Source: Novosphingobium sp. (GTDB lineage: Bacteria; Pseudomonadota; Alphaproteobacteria; Sphingomonadales; Sphingomonadaceae). From it: a stretch of 45,653 nt of DNA. A program made the translations under genes and the position numbers. The DNA lies in contig JADLHU010000019.1 in the NCBI GenBank assembly GCA_020848655.1, forward strand, positions 1 to 45,653, read 5' to 3'. Positions 26,335-34,008 of this stretch are shown piece after piece (positions within the stretch are counted from its first letter, which is position 1; each line of letters starts with the position of its first letter). The notes below the pieces were generated by a model. It saw nothing but the letters and a program-made list of their open reading frames with translations, made no database searches and was not told the origin of the DNA.

Positions 26335-26490
26335 TCAGAGCTGCGAAAGCTCTTCCTTGATCCGCAGCTTGCGCTTCTTGAGGTCCTGGAGAAGCGCGTT
26401 ATCCGGCACCGGACGGCTCATTTCCTCGTGGAGGCGGCGTTCGAGACCGGCGTGCTTGAGTTGCAATGCGCTGACGTGTGAAGTTTCCAT
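26335..26490 (-). CDS. YdcH/DUF465-family small protein (1)
   Basis: A 51-residue helical protein beginning METSHVSALQLKHAGLERRL and ending ALLQDLKKRKLRIKEELSQL, the typical DUF465 pattern with a basic LKKRKLxxKEE C-terminal helix. GGAGG lies seven bases before the ATG at 26490, which settles the start (a longer frame to 26565 has no such site). It is divergent from a second member at 26701 and next to ptsP. The family is a short coiled coil of unknown molecular role. Confidence 0.88.
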   Translation of the reverse strand: METSHVSALQLKHAGLERRLHEEMSRPVPDNALLQDLKKRKLRIKEELSQL

Positions 26491-26700
26491 AGATGGTCCT
26501 CCTCTTCTTGGCTGACCCCACCCTGCCGACTCGACAAAAGCGGGAGCGGCGCGATTGTCATGCAATCATAAACGGCCTATCTTGCGAAGCGCTAAATGAG
26601 GGCCATTCGCCCGGCTGCATTTCTGCTGCGCCGGAATGTCGGATATGGTCCTGACATGCGGCGAAACGCATACCGAGGAGCGTGACTTGAGGATTGCGTC

Positions 26701-26898
26701 GTGAGCGAAGACGAGTTGCGCAAGCGCCTGGAAGTGCTGAAAACCGAACATCGCGATCTTGACGCTGCGATCGACGCCCTGACCGCGTCGGGCGCGACCG
26801 ACCAGTTGCAGATCGCCCGCCTGAAGAAGCGCAAGCTCAAGCTGAAAGACCAGATCGCGCTGATCGAGGACTACCTGATTCCCGATATCATCGCCTGA
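26701..26898 (+). CDS. YdcH/DUF465-family small protein (2)
   Basis: A 65-residue, highly charged helical protein (ELRKRLEVLKTEHRDLDAAI, then ARLKKRKLKLKDQIALIEDY). The GTG start is preceded by GAGGA seven bases upstream. It shares the L-K-K-R-K-L-x-x-K core with the divergent gene at 26335-26490 and with a third member at 31595-31771. A two-helix coiled coil is likely; no biochemical function is known to me. Confidence 0.88.
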   Translation: MSEDELRKRLEVLKTEHRDLDAAIDALTASGATDQLQIARLKKRKLKLKDQIALIEDYLIPDIIA

Positions 26899-27033
26899 TC
26901 GTCCCGTTTTGAATCGCCCGCCCCCTGAAAAGGCCGCGCGCGTGTACCGCTTTCGGACAGTCCCGATTTGAACTGTGGACAGAGCGGAGCAAAGGTTGCG
27001 GCCGGGCCGTTCGAAGCCTTATCCGGGGTGGAC

Positions 27034-27498
27034 ATGTCCGAACCGGCCACCATCAACCCCCGCATCATCGAGGGGCTTTATAGCGAGGCGCTTGTCCTGT
27101 CGGACGAAGTGCGCGCCGCGTTCGACCTGTCCGGCCGCATCGAAACCGCCGGAGCCGAGGAAGACCTCGCCCGCATCGCGCTTTCGTGCGAGGCGCTGCG
27201 CACCACCACAAGGATGATGCACGCCATCGCCTGGCTGCTCAACCATCGCGCCTTCCACATGGGCGAACTGTCCGAATTCCAGTTGCGCCGCCACGGCCGG
27301 CTTGCCGCCGACTATCCGGGATCGGAGCCAGACCGGCTCATGCTGCTGCGGCCCGATATTCGCGAACTGATCGGCGCGACAGAGCGCTTCTATGCACGGC
27401 TGGTGCGGATCGACCAGGGCTGGCGCCAGCGCGAGGCCGATGCCCCCAGCGCCGTGGCGCGGCTGCGCGAGCGGCTGGGCCGCTCGGTCGCGCAATAA
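27034..27498 (+). CDS. rcdA: RcdA-like protein (DUF1465)
   Basis: A 154-residue all-helical protein. CEALRTTTRMMHAIAWLLNH followed by RAFHMGELS is the DUF1465 hallmark, found in Caulobacter RcdA. There RcdA helps deliver the cell-cycle regulator CtrA and other substrates to the ClpXP protease at the cell pole. Similarity outside the core is limited, so the assignment is by family. The ATG at 27034 is preceded by GGGGTGG; the frame is open further upstream to 26968 but less plausible. It is followed 64 bases later by an MBL-fold hydrolase gene on the same strand. Whether CtrA is the target here is inference. Confidence 0.8.
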   Translation: MSEPATINPRIIEGLYSEALVLSDEVRAAFDLSGRIETAGAEEDLARIALSCEALRTTTRMMHAIAWLLNHRAFHMGELSEFQLRRHGRLAADYPGSEPDRLMLLRPDIRELIGATERFYARLVRIDQGWRQREADAPSAVARLRERLGRSVAQ

Positions 27499-27562
27499 GG
27501 CGACGCGGGCCGCGATCCGCCTTCACCTCGACAACGCCGCCGCCGCGCCCCATATCGCGGAT

Positions 27563-28435
27563 ATGAACGCTCCCCCGAAACCCTGGCCCGTGGGCACCGC
27601 CGAAACGCCCGAGCCGCTGGTGCGCCGCGTGCTGGCCACAAACCCGTCGCCGTTCACCTTCACCGGCACGCACACCTATGTCGTGGGCGCCGCGCGCGAC
27701 GTGGCGGTGATCGATCCCGGCCCGGACGACGCGGCGCATATCGACGCGCTGATGGCAGCGATCGGCGATGCGCGCGTTGCCGCCATCCTGTGCACCCACA
27801 CCCACCGCGATCATTCGCCCGCCGCAGCGCCGCTGGCCGCGCTGACCGGCGCACCGATCATCGGCTGCGCGCCCTTCAGCGTGGTGGACGATGGCCCGCG
27901 CGCCGATGCCAGCTTCGACGCCAACTATCGCCCCGACCACGTTCTTGCCGATGACGAGACTGTTGCGGGCGACGGCTGGACGCTGACCGCCGTGGCCACG
28001 CCGGGCCACACGTCCAACCATCTGTGCTATGCGCTGGGCGAAAGCGGCGCGCTGTTCACCGGCGATCACGTGATGGGCTGGTCCACGTCGGTCGTCTCCC
28101 CGCCCGATGGCGACATGACCGACTACATGGCCAGCCTGCAGAAGCTGCATGATCGCGAGGATCGCGTCTATTACCCGGCGCATGGCCCGCAAGTGGACAA
28201 GACCCGCCAGCTCGTGCGCGGCATGATCGGTCATCGCCGCCAGCGCGAAAACCAGATCCTGCGGCTGCTCGCGGAAACCCCGCACGCCATCCCGCTGCTT
28301 GTCCCGCGCATGTACAAGGGCGTCGATGAAAGGCTGTGGCCCGCCGCCGGCCGATCGGTGCTGGCGCACCTGATCGACCTTGAACGCAAGGGCCGCGTCG
28401 CGCGCGCGGGCGAAACATGGACGCTGGCGGCCTGA
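27563..28435 (+). CDS. MBL-fold metallo-hydrolase (LACTB2-like)
   Basis: Metallo-beta-lactamase-fold hydrolase, 290 residues. The zinc-binding motif CTHTHRDHSPAA lies near residues 78-88; further ligands are in TPGHTSNHLCYAL, FTGDHVMGW and YYPAHGP. A C-terminal winged-helix-like segment of about 60 residues (RQRENQILRLLAETPHAIP, ending LERKGRVARAGETWTL) matches the LACTB2/RNase-like subgroup. Members include ribonucleases and thioesterase-like hydrolases, so the substrate is not predicted. It follows rcdA. Confidence 0.88.
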   Translation: MNAPPKPWPVGTAETPEPLVRRVLATNPSPFTFTGTHTYVVGAARDVAVIDPGPDDAAHIDALMAAIGDARVAAILCTHTHRDHSPAAAPLAALTGAPIIGCAPFSVVDDGPRADASFDANYRPDHVLADDETVAGDGWTLTAVATPGHTSNHLCYALGESGALFTGDHVMGWSTSVVSPPDGDMTDYMASLQKLHDREDRVYYPAHGPQVDKTRQLVRGMIGHRRQRENQILRLLAETPHAIPLLVPRMYKGVDERLWPAAGRSVLAHLIDLERKGRVARAGETWTLAA

Positions 28436-28474
28436 CCGCCCCCGAACGCGCCCAACACACTCAGTCGCACGCTC

Positions 28475-28503
28475 TTGGCCCACGCCGCGTATTTGGCTAT
28501 AAT
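28475..28503 (+). promoter_or_regulatory. Sigma-70-type promoter for the membrane protein gene
   Basis: TTGGCC (28475-28480) and a perfect TATAAT (28498-28503) are separated by 17 bases, with transcription expected to start near 28510. The gene at 28562 starts 58 bases after the -10 element. Confidence 0.65.
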
Positions 28504-28561
28504 CCGCGCGCCTTGACGCTGCTGGGCGATGCAGTGCGAAGCAAGGCGGGGGAACAGCGCC

Positions 28562-29323
28562 ATGGCCACGCTTGCGGCGGGTAACGCCGGCTATTCGAAC
28601 GACCGCACCTTTTTCGCGACCACGGCCATCCTGATGGCGGCGGTGATCGTCGGCGGATTTTCGACCAATCTCATCCTCGGCCGGTCGACCTTCGCGGTGC
28701 CGGCGATCTTTCATGCCCACGCCATCGTGTTCTTCGGCTGGGTCGTGCTCTACGTCACGCAAAGCCTGCTCGCCACGCGCGGATCGCTGGCGCTGCATCG
28801 GCGGCTGGGCTGGCTGGCGGCAGGCTGGATTCCGTTGATGGCGGTGCTGGCCACGGCGCTGGTCATTCACGTCATCCGCGAACGGGGCGGGCCGTTCTTC
28901 TTCGATCAGAACGAATTCCTGTTCGGCAATGGCGTGGGCATGCTGGCCTTTGTGGGGCTGGCCAGCAGTGCCATCGTGCTGCGGCGGCAGACGCAGTGGC
29001 ATCGCCGCCTGATGCTCTGCGCGATGGCGATCCTCACTGGCCCGGGATTTGGCCGCCTGCTGCCGCTGCCGCTGATGATCCCCTGGGCGTGGTGGGCCTC
29101 CGCGTTCGCCTTTCCCGTGCTGTTTCCGCTGGCCGGCGTGATCGCCGACTGGCGCCGCGATGGGCGCATCCATCCGGCCTGGTGGTGGGGTATCGGCGCG
29201 ATGGCGGCGGCGATGCTGCTGGCCGATCTGATTGCCTACAGCCCGCAAGGCATCGCGATGACGCAGGCGCTGACCGAAGGCGCACCCGGCGCGGCGCGGC
29301 CGATGCAAGCCTACCTTCCCTGA
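28562..29323 (+). CDS. Multi-pass membrane protein of unknown function
   Basis: A 253-residue protein with about seven hydrophobic segments, the first at residues ~18-38 (FFATTAILMAAVIVGGFSTN). Conserved-looking polar residues include FHAHAIVFFGWVVLYVTQSL, ALHRRLGWLAAGW and QWHRRLMLCAMAILTGPGFG. The repeated His/Arg pairs in or near membrane helices hint at a heme- or metal-binding or proton-handling role, but I do not recognise a named family. The ATG at 28562 is chosen over an upstream start at 28529. It precedes nadA on the same strand by 105 bases and has its own promoter-like site. Confidence 0.82.
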   Translation: MATLAAGNAGYSNDRTFFATTAILMAAVIVGGFSTNLILGRSTFAVPAIFHAHAIVFFGWVVLYVTQSLLATRGSLALHRRLGWLAAGWIPLMAVLATALVIHVIRERGGPFFFDQNEFLFGNGVGMLAFVGLASSAIVLRRQTQWHRRLMLCAMAILTGPGFGRLLPLPLMIPWAWWASAFAFPVLFPLAGVIADWRRDGRIHPAWWWGIGAMAAAMLLADLIAYSPQGIAMTQALTEGAPGAARPMQAYLP

Positions 29324-29428
29324 ACCGGTTCTTCCCGGCTTCGGGCGGGCCATCGGCATTTTCCGCTTGGGCAGGCGCGGCGCAGTCCCTATCTGCCCCT
29401 GCAAAGACAACGGGAAAGAGCGCCACCG

Positions 29429-30415
29429 ATGACCGTCCAGACCGCCAACCTCGCCGGGATTGACCTGCGCGCCGAAATCGAACGCCTGCGCAAGGATCGC
29501 AAGGCGGTGATCCTGGCGCACTACTACCAGAAGCCCGAAATTCAGGATCTGGCCGATTTCGTTGGCGATTCGCTGGAACTGAGCCGCAAGGCCGCCGCGA
29601 CCGACGCCGAGGTGATCGCCTTTTGCGGCGTGAAGTTCATGGCCGACACCGCCAAGATCCTCAGCCCCGAAAAGATCGTGGTGCTGCCCGACATGGATGC
29701 GGGTTGCAGCCTTGAGGATTCGTGCCCGCCCGAAAAGTTCAAGGCCTTCCGCGAAGCGCACCCCGATCACATCGCGCTGACCTATATCAACTGCTCGACC
29801 GAGGTGAAGGCGCTCAGCGACGTGATCGTCACGTCGTCCAGCGCCGAGACGATCCTTTCGCAGATCCCCGCCGACCAGAAGATCATCTTCGGGCCGGACC
29901 GCCACCTTGGCGGCTACCTTTCGCGCAAGTTCAACCGCGAAATGCTGCTGTGGCCGGGCGTGTGCATCGTGCACGAGGCGTTCAGCGAGCGCGAACTGAT
30001 CAAGCTCAAGGCGCAGCACCCCGGCGCGCCCGTTGCCGCGCATCCCGAATGCCCGCCGCACATCCTGGATCACGCGGACTATGTCGGGTCGACCAGCGGC
30101 ATCCTGCAATATGCCAAGACCATCCCCGACCAGACCCTGATCGTGGCCACCGAACCGCACATCATCCACCAGATGGAAAAGGCGCTGCCGAACAAGACGT
30201 TCATCGGCGCGCCCGGCGCGGACGGCAACTGCAACTGCAACATCTGCCCTTACATGGCGCTCAACACGATGGAGAAGCTCTACCTCGCGCTGCGCGACCT
30301 GAGCCCGCGCATCGAGATCGAGGAAGGGCTGCGCCTCGCCGCCAAGAAAAGCCTCGACCGCATGCTGGAAATGGCCAGCGGCACGATCGGCAAGGGCGAT
30401 CTGGGCGCGCGGTAA
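29429..30415 (+). CDS. nadA: Quinolinate synthase A
   Basis: [4Fe-4S] enzyme condensing iminoaspartate with dihydroxyacetone phosphate to quinolinate in de novo NAD synthesis. It has 328 residues. Signatures are ILAHYYQKPEIQDLADFVGD, FCGVKFMADTAKILSP, DMDAGCSLEDSCPPEKF, YINCSTEVKALSD and GNCNCNICPYMALNTMEK, with the cluster cysteines visible. GGGAAAGAG precedes the ATG. The partners nadB and nadC are not in this window. A bidirectional terminator follows. Confidence 0.96.
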   Translation: MTVQTANLAGIDLRAEIERLRKDRKAVILAHYYQKPEIQDLADFVGDSLELSRKAAATDAEVIAFCGVKFMADTAKILSPEKIVVLPDMDAGCSLEDSCPPEKFKAFREAHPDHIALTYINCSTEVKALSDVIVTSSSAETILSQIPADQKIIFGPDRHLGGYLSRKFNREMLLWPGVCIVHEAFSERELIKLKAQHPGAPVAAHPECPPHILDHADYVGSTSGILQYAKTIPDQTLIVATEPHIIHQMEKALPNKTFIGAPGADGNCNCNICPYMALNTMEKLYLALRDLSPRIEIEEGLRLAAKKSLDRMLEMASGTIGKGDLGAR

Positions 30416-30456
30416 GGCCCTTCCCCGCTCCACCCAAACCGCCTGCTCCATAAACG

Positions 30457-30496
30457 AAAGCGGCCGCCGCCCCATATCCGGGACGGCGGCCGTTTT
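30457..30496. terminator. Bidirectional terminator between nadA and the terC-like gene
   Basis: CGGCCGCCG (30461-30469) pairs with CGGCGGCCG (30484-30492), extended by CCC/GGG inside. AAA precedes the stem and TTTT follows it, so it can serve both convergent genes. Confidence 0.82.
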
Positions 30497-30512
30497 CATT
30501 GGGGTGGGCCAA

Positions 30513-31493
30513 TCAGGCCGCCGCGTCTTCCCCGCGCGTCTTCCACAACGACCAGCCGATGCCCGCCGCGATCAGGCCGAAGGTCACGCCAAGGCTGGCC
30601 ACCGGCGGGAACTTGGCGCCGCCCAGCGCGAAGTCGGCGATCAGGATCTTCGCGCCGATGAACACCAGCACCGCGGCCAGCGCATATTTCAGGTAATGGA
30701 AGCGGTGGACCATCGCCGACAGCGCGAAATAGAGCGCGCGCAGGCCCAGGATGGCCATGATGTTCGATGTGTAGACGATGAAGGTGTCGGTGGTGATCGC
30801 GAAGATCGCCGGCACCGAATCGACCGCGAACACCAGGTCGGCCAGGTTGATGACCACCAGCGCCAGCAGCAGCGGTGTGGCCGCCGTGACCATGCGGCCG
30901 GTTTTTTCATCGGGCACTTTCACCAGGAAGTGCGGGCCGTGCTGCTCTTTGGTGACGCGCATGTGAGTGGAAATCCAGCGCACCAGCACGTTGTTGCCGA
31001 TATCGGGCGCGGCGTCGGCGGTGAAGAACATCTTCACGCCCGTGGCGATCAGGAAGGCCGCGAAGATATAGAGCACCCAGTACGCCTGCGCGACGATGGC
31101 CGCACCGCCGGCGATCATCAGCCCGCGCAGCACGATCACCGCGATGATGCCCCACAACAGGGCGCGGTACTGGTACTTGGGGGCGATCGCGAAATAGGTG
31201 AAGATCAACGAGATCACGAAGACGTTGTCGATCGACAGCGCCTTTTCGATGAAGAAGCCGGTATAATACTGCATGCCGAATTCGGCGCCCTTGGCGAACC
31301 ACACCCACACGCCGAAAATCAGCGCGACCGAGATGTAGAACGCCGACAGCTTGAGCGATTCGGCAATGCCCATTTCCTTGTCTTCCTTGTGCAGGAAGCC
31401 AAGATCGAAGGCGGTCAGCAACACGACGATGCCGGCGAAGGCCAGCCAGAACCAGGCCGGGGTGCCAAGCCAGTCGACAAAAAGGAATTCCAT
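30513..31493 (-). CDS. TerC-family integral membrane protein (Alx-like)
   Basis: A 326-residue membrane protein with about nine hydrophobic segments. The two TerC signature motifs with acidic residues inside the membrane are FFIEKALSIDNVFVISLIF (~residue 80) and INLADLVFAVDSVPAIFAI (~residue 215). TerC and Alx proteins export metals, notably Mn2+, or assist metallation of secreted enzymes. The substrate here is unknown. I looked for a yybP-ykoY manganese riboswitch in the leader and did not see its conserved core; an 18-bp inverted repeat lies there instead. It converges on nadA. Confidence 0.9.
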   Translation of the reverse strand: MEFLFVDWLGTPAWFWLAFAGIVVLLTAFDLGFLHKEDKEMGIAESLKLSAFYISVALIFGVWVWFAKGAEFGMQYYTGFFIEKALSIDNVFVISLIFTYFAIAPKYQYRALLWGIIAVIVLRGLMIAGGAAIVAQAYWVLYIFAAFLIATGVKMFFTADAAPDIGNNVLVRWISTHMRVTKEQHGPHFLVKVPDEKTGRMVTAATPLLLALVVINLADLVFAVDSVPAIFAITTDTFIVYTSNIMAILGLRALYFALSAMVHRFHYLKYALAAVLVFIGAKILIADFALGGAKFPPVASLGVTFGLIAAGIGWSLWKTRGEDAAA

Positions 31494-31537
31494 GGTGCCT
31501 CGTGAGCGAATGGGTCAGCGCAAACCGGCGCAAGGGT

Positions 31538-31585
31538 GAACGCCGGCCCGCTCCATCTCAGGGGGCGTGGAGCGGGCCGGCGTTC
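31538..31585. repeat. Perfect 18-bp inverted repeat
   Basis: GAACGCCGGCCCGCTCCA (31538-31555) and its exact complement (31568-31585) flank a 12-base loop, between the YdcH mini-gene and the TerC gene on the same (minus) strand. There is no T-run on either side. The adjoining CGGGACAGGCTCAGCGAG resembles dispersed sphingomonad intergenic repeats, so a REP-type element is likely; a leader hairpin for terC is the alternative. Confidence 0.7.
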
Positions 31586-31594
31586 GGGACAGGC

Positions 31595-31771
31595 TCAGCG
31601 AGCCGATGCGGGGGTGCGCGCGAATCGCGCAAGCCTGTCCTTTATGGCCAGTTTCAGCCTCTTCAGCCGCCCGACCTCGAAAGGATCGGGGACACGCCGC
31701 GACTGCGCGAGGCGGAGTTGATCGTCGAGCCTCTGGTGGGTTTCCAGCAGGCGGAAAACGCGATCGGACAT
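31595..31771 (-). CDS. YdcH/DUF465-family small protein (3)
   Basis: A 58-residue helical protein (MSDRVFRLLETHQRLDDQLR, then EVGRLKRLKLAIKDRLARF). The Leu-Lys-Arg-Leu-Lys-Leu-x-Ile-Lys core matches the other two DUF465 proteins of this window. GGGAG six bases before the ATG at 31771 fixes the start; a longer frame reaching 31888 would run through a strongly structured region. Function unknown. Confidence 0.82.
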   Translation of the reverse strand: MSDRVFRLLETHQRLDDQLRLAQSRRVPDPFEVGRLKRLKLAIKDRLARFARTPASAR

Positions 31772-32093
31772 GAACAGCTCCCTATCGAACAAAAGGTCCA
31801 AAAGTTCGATCGGATGAGCCGATGCCTGGGGCCGTAGCGCCGGGGGGTAGGGGGATAGACGCCCGGACCCAGATTGCATCGGCTTCATCCGATGCGGTCC
31901 GACATCACGCCGCGTGCCGCCATAAAGGCCGACACGCCGCGCCAGAGGGGCCCGGCCCGCACTCGCAAACTAGGTGCACCTGTGCCAGCTTTCAAGAGGG
32001 GGCACTTCCAAAAGGGGGTGGCCTTTCGGGCAGGTTGCCCCTCTTCCCCGGTTCCCCGGCACCGCTTTGCGCGCTGTTAACCGGGGGCAGGCT
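31772..32093. other. Intergenic region with nested inverted repeats
   Basis: No gene is seen in these 322 bases. ATCGAAC/GTTCGAT (31784-31790 with 31804-31810) surrounds an AAAAGGTCCAAAA loop. GGATGAGCCGATGC (31812-31825) pairs with GCATCGGCTTCATCC (31876-31890) with one bulged T, and the right arm also forms its own hairpin (GCATCGG/CCGATGC, 31876-31895). These lie in the 5' leader of the YdcH gene at 31595. Bases 31896-32093 show nothing recognisable. Confidence 0.5.
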
Positions 32094-33110
32094 ATGGTCG
32101 CGCGCATGACAGACGCCTTTCGCCCGCTTCGCGCCGCCGCCCTGCTTGCCTGCGCCCTGGCCGCAACCCTGCCCGCCATGACCGGGGCCGCGCAGACGCC
32201 GACGCTGCCCCAGGGGCAGGCCCAGGCACCAGCCCAGCCCACCGCGCCCTATACCGTTGTCGAGACGGGGCGCAGCTATGCACGGTTGCAGGATGCGGTG
32301 AACGCCATCGGCGATGGCGCGGGCACGATCCGCTTCGCATCGCTGCGCTATGCCGACTGCGCGATCCAGGACTATGGCGACATCACCTATCAGGCCGCGA
32401 AGCCCGGCGAAGCCGTGCTGGAAGGCATCGCCTGCGAAAACAAGGCCGCGCTGGTCCTGCGCGGGCGCAGTGCGCGCGTCGATGGGCTGGTCTTCGCCAA
32501 TATCCGCGTGGCCGACAAGACCGGCGCCGGCATCCGGCTGGAACGCGGCAACCTTGCCGTTTCGCAAAGCTGGTTTCGCGATAGCGAGCAGGGCATCCTC
32601 TCGGCCAACGATGCCGCCAGCGCCATCACCATCGATCGCTCCACCTTCACCCGGCTCGGCACCTGCGAAGGCGCAGGCGGCTGCGCCCATTCGGTCTACG
32701 TGGGCGATTACGGCTCGCTGACCGTAACACGCAGCCGGTTCGAGGCGGGGCGCGGCGGCCATTACCTGAAAAGCCGCGCGCGCCAGATCGCGGTGCTGGA
32801 CAACAGCTTCGACGATTCGGCCGGCAAGGCCACCAACTACATGATCGACCTTTCGGGCGGCGCCATCGGGCGGATCGTCGGCAACTGGTTCGTCCAGGGC
32901 CGCGACAAGGAGAATCACTCCGCCTTCATCGCCGTGGCCGCCGAAGGCCGCGCCTACCCGTCCGACGGGCTGGTGATCGAAGGCAACGACGCGCGCTTCG
33001 TTCCCGATATCGAATGGGGCAGCGTTTTCGTGGCCGACTGGTCGGGCGATCGACTGGCGATCGGCCAGAACGCGCTGGCGCAGGGCCTGACCCGCTTCGA
33101 GAAGCGCTGA
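32094..33110 (+). CDS. Secreted right-handed beta-helix protein
   Basis: A 338-residue exported protein. A signal peptide (LRAAALLACALAATLPAMTGAA) is followed by a parallel beta-helix with recurring short strands and turns: KAALVLRGRSARVDGLVFAN, AITIDRSTFTRLG, GSLTVTRSRFEAG, RQIAVLDNSFDDS and GRIVGNWFVQG. The fold is that of pectate lyases and related repeats, but I see no clear catalytic signature, so enzymatic activity is not claimed. Paired cysteines (YADCAIQ, IACENK, GTCEGAGGCAH) suggest disulfides in the periplasm. ATG 32094 with GGGGG upstream is chosen; ATG 32106 is also possible. Confidence 0.8.
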   Translation: MVARMTDAFRPLRAAALLACALAATLPAMTGAAQTPTLPQGQAQAPAQPTAPYTVVETGRSYARLQDAVNAIGDGAGTIRFASLRYADCAIQDYGDITYQAAKPGEAVLEGIACENKAALVLRGRSARVDGLVFANIRVADKTGAGIRLERGNLAVSQSWFRDSEQGILSANDAASAITIDRSTFTRLGTCEGAGGCAHSVYVGDYGSLTVTRSRFEAGRGGHYLKSRARQIAVLDNSFDDSAGKATNYMIDLSGGAIGRIVGNWFVQGRDKENHSAFIAVAAEGRAYPSDGLVIEGNDARFVPDIEWGSVFVADWSGDRLAIGQNALAQGLTRFEKR

Positions 33111-33202
33111 AGCGAGCCAAGCCGGCGGCCGGAAGATCGACGCGGGGGAAAGTCGGCCGGCGCTTCATTGCGAATTCATCTTCGCCCCCCTAATTCCAAC
33201 TC

Positions 33203-33553
33203 ATGCTGCTCCGCCTGCCCCTTGTGAACATTGCCCGCCTGCTGGCGGTGCTGATGCTCGCAACGATCGGGCTGCAGGCGGCCGAACCCGTCGGCAGCCC
33301 CTTGCAGCAGCGCCACGGTTCGGCGTTCGGCGCGGTAACCTATGAAGTAACGCTGGCCACCGCGCGCACCAGCGATGTGCGCAAGGCCGTGGTGACGCGC
33401 ACGGCGCTGCCGCTGGTGCCTTATGCCGAAGCACCGCCGCTGCGCGTGGCGGCACTGCCCGCCGGCCCCGCCCCGCGCCCTGATTCGACCGGGCCACCGC
33501 TGCGCGACATTGCCGCGTGGCGACCATCACCCAGAGCGCCCCCGCTGTCCTGA
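33203..33553 (+). CDS. Small secreted protein, hypothetical
   Basis: A 116-residue frame with a convincing signal peptide (NIARLLAVLMLATIGLQAA), then a short region (YEVTLATARTSDVRKAVVTR) and a proline-rich tail. I do not recognise a family. The signal peptide and its place between two same-strand genes support a real gene, but no strong ribosome site is seen. Confidence 0.5.
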   Translation: MLLRLPLVNIARLLAVLMLATIGLQAAEPVGSPLQQRHGSAFGAVTYEVTLATARTSDVRKAVVTRTALPLVPYAEAPPLRVAALPAGPAPRPDSTGPPLRDIAAWRPSPRAPPLS

Positions 33554-33609
33554 TCCGCCGTTCCGGCGCGCCGATCCGCGCGCGCCATCCGCAAGATCAG
33601 GACATTCGC

Positions 33610-33909
33610 ATGACCGACAACACCTCCGACGCCACGGGCGCCGCCCGGCGCGCGCAGATCGAAGCCGCGCTGGCCGATTACCCGCACCTTACGCAAGACC
33701 GCATCGCCGCCATCAAGGCGTGGTTCCACAAAGAGGCGTCCGCGCTCGACGTGGCGATGATCGCCAGCAACGAACGCATCACCGAATCCTACCGCCGGTT
33801 CCGCGCCGATCACATCGATCGGCTGACCGGGCGGGACATCATCAGGGCGATTCTCTTCGCCGCCGCCGTCAGCGCGGTGATCGCCCTTATCCTGTGGAGG
33901 GCGCTCTAG
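33610..33909 (+). CDS. Small tail-anchored membrane protein, hypothetical
   Basis: A 99-residue protein. The soluble helical part (AALADYPHLTQDRIAAIKAW, then DVAMIASNERITESYRRFRA) ends in one C-terminal membrane helix (ILFAAAVSAVIALILWRAL). AGGA lies seven bases before the ATG at 33610; the frame is open back to a GTG at 33517. I recognise no named family; a tail-anchored cytoplasm-facing protein is inferred. A terminator follows directly. Confidence 0.68.
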   Translation: MTDNTSDATGAARRAQIEAALADYPHLTQDRIAAIKAWFHKEASALDVAMIASNERITESYRRFRADHIDRLTGRDIIRAILFAAAVSAVIALILWRAL

Positions 33910-33915
33910 CCCCCG

Positions 33916-33953
33916 GGGCGGGGCTGGTGTGGACCCCGGCCCCGCCCTTCTTT
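33916..33953 (+). terminator. Rho-independent terminator
   Basis: GGGCGGGGC (33916-33924) pairs with GCCCCGCCC (33939-33947) and is followed by TTCTTT. It ends the plus-strand genes facing ribA. Confidence 0.75.
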
Positions 33954-34008
33954 CCTCAGCGTGCGCCCGGCCCATCGCGGCCGGGTGCGGGCCGCGATGC
34001 AAGGGCCG

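Noticed and set aside
27338..30499. Minus-strand open frame of 1053 codons across rcdA, MBL, membrane protein and nadA genes
   Set aside because: It is antisense to four well supported genes and its composition (His, Arg, Gln rich, no motif) is that of a shadow frame in GC-rich DNA.
31494..31600. yybP-ykoY manganese riboswitch before terC
   Set aside because: The conserved core sequences are not visible; the only strong structure is an 18-bp inverted repeat.
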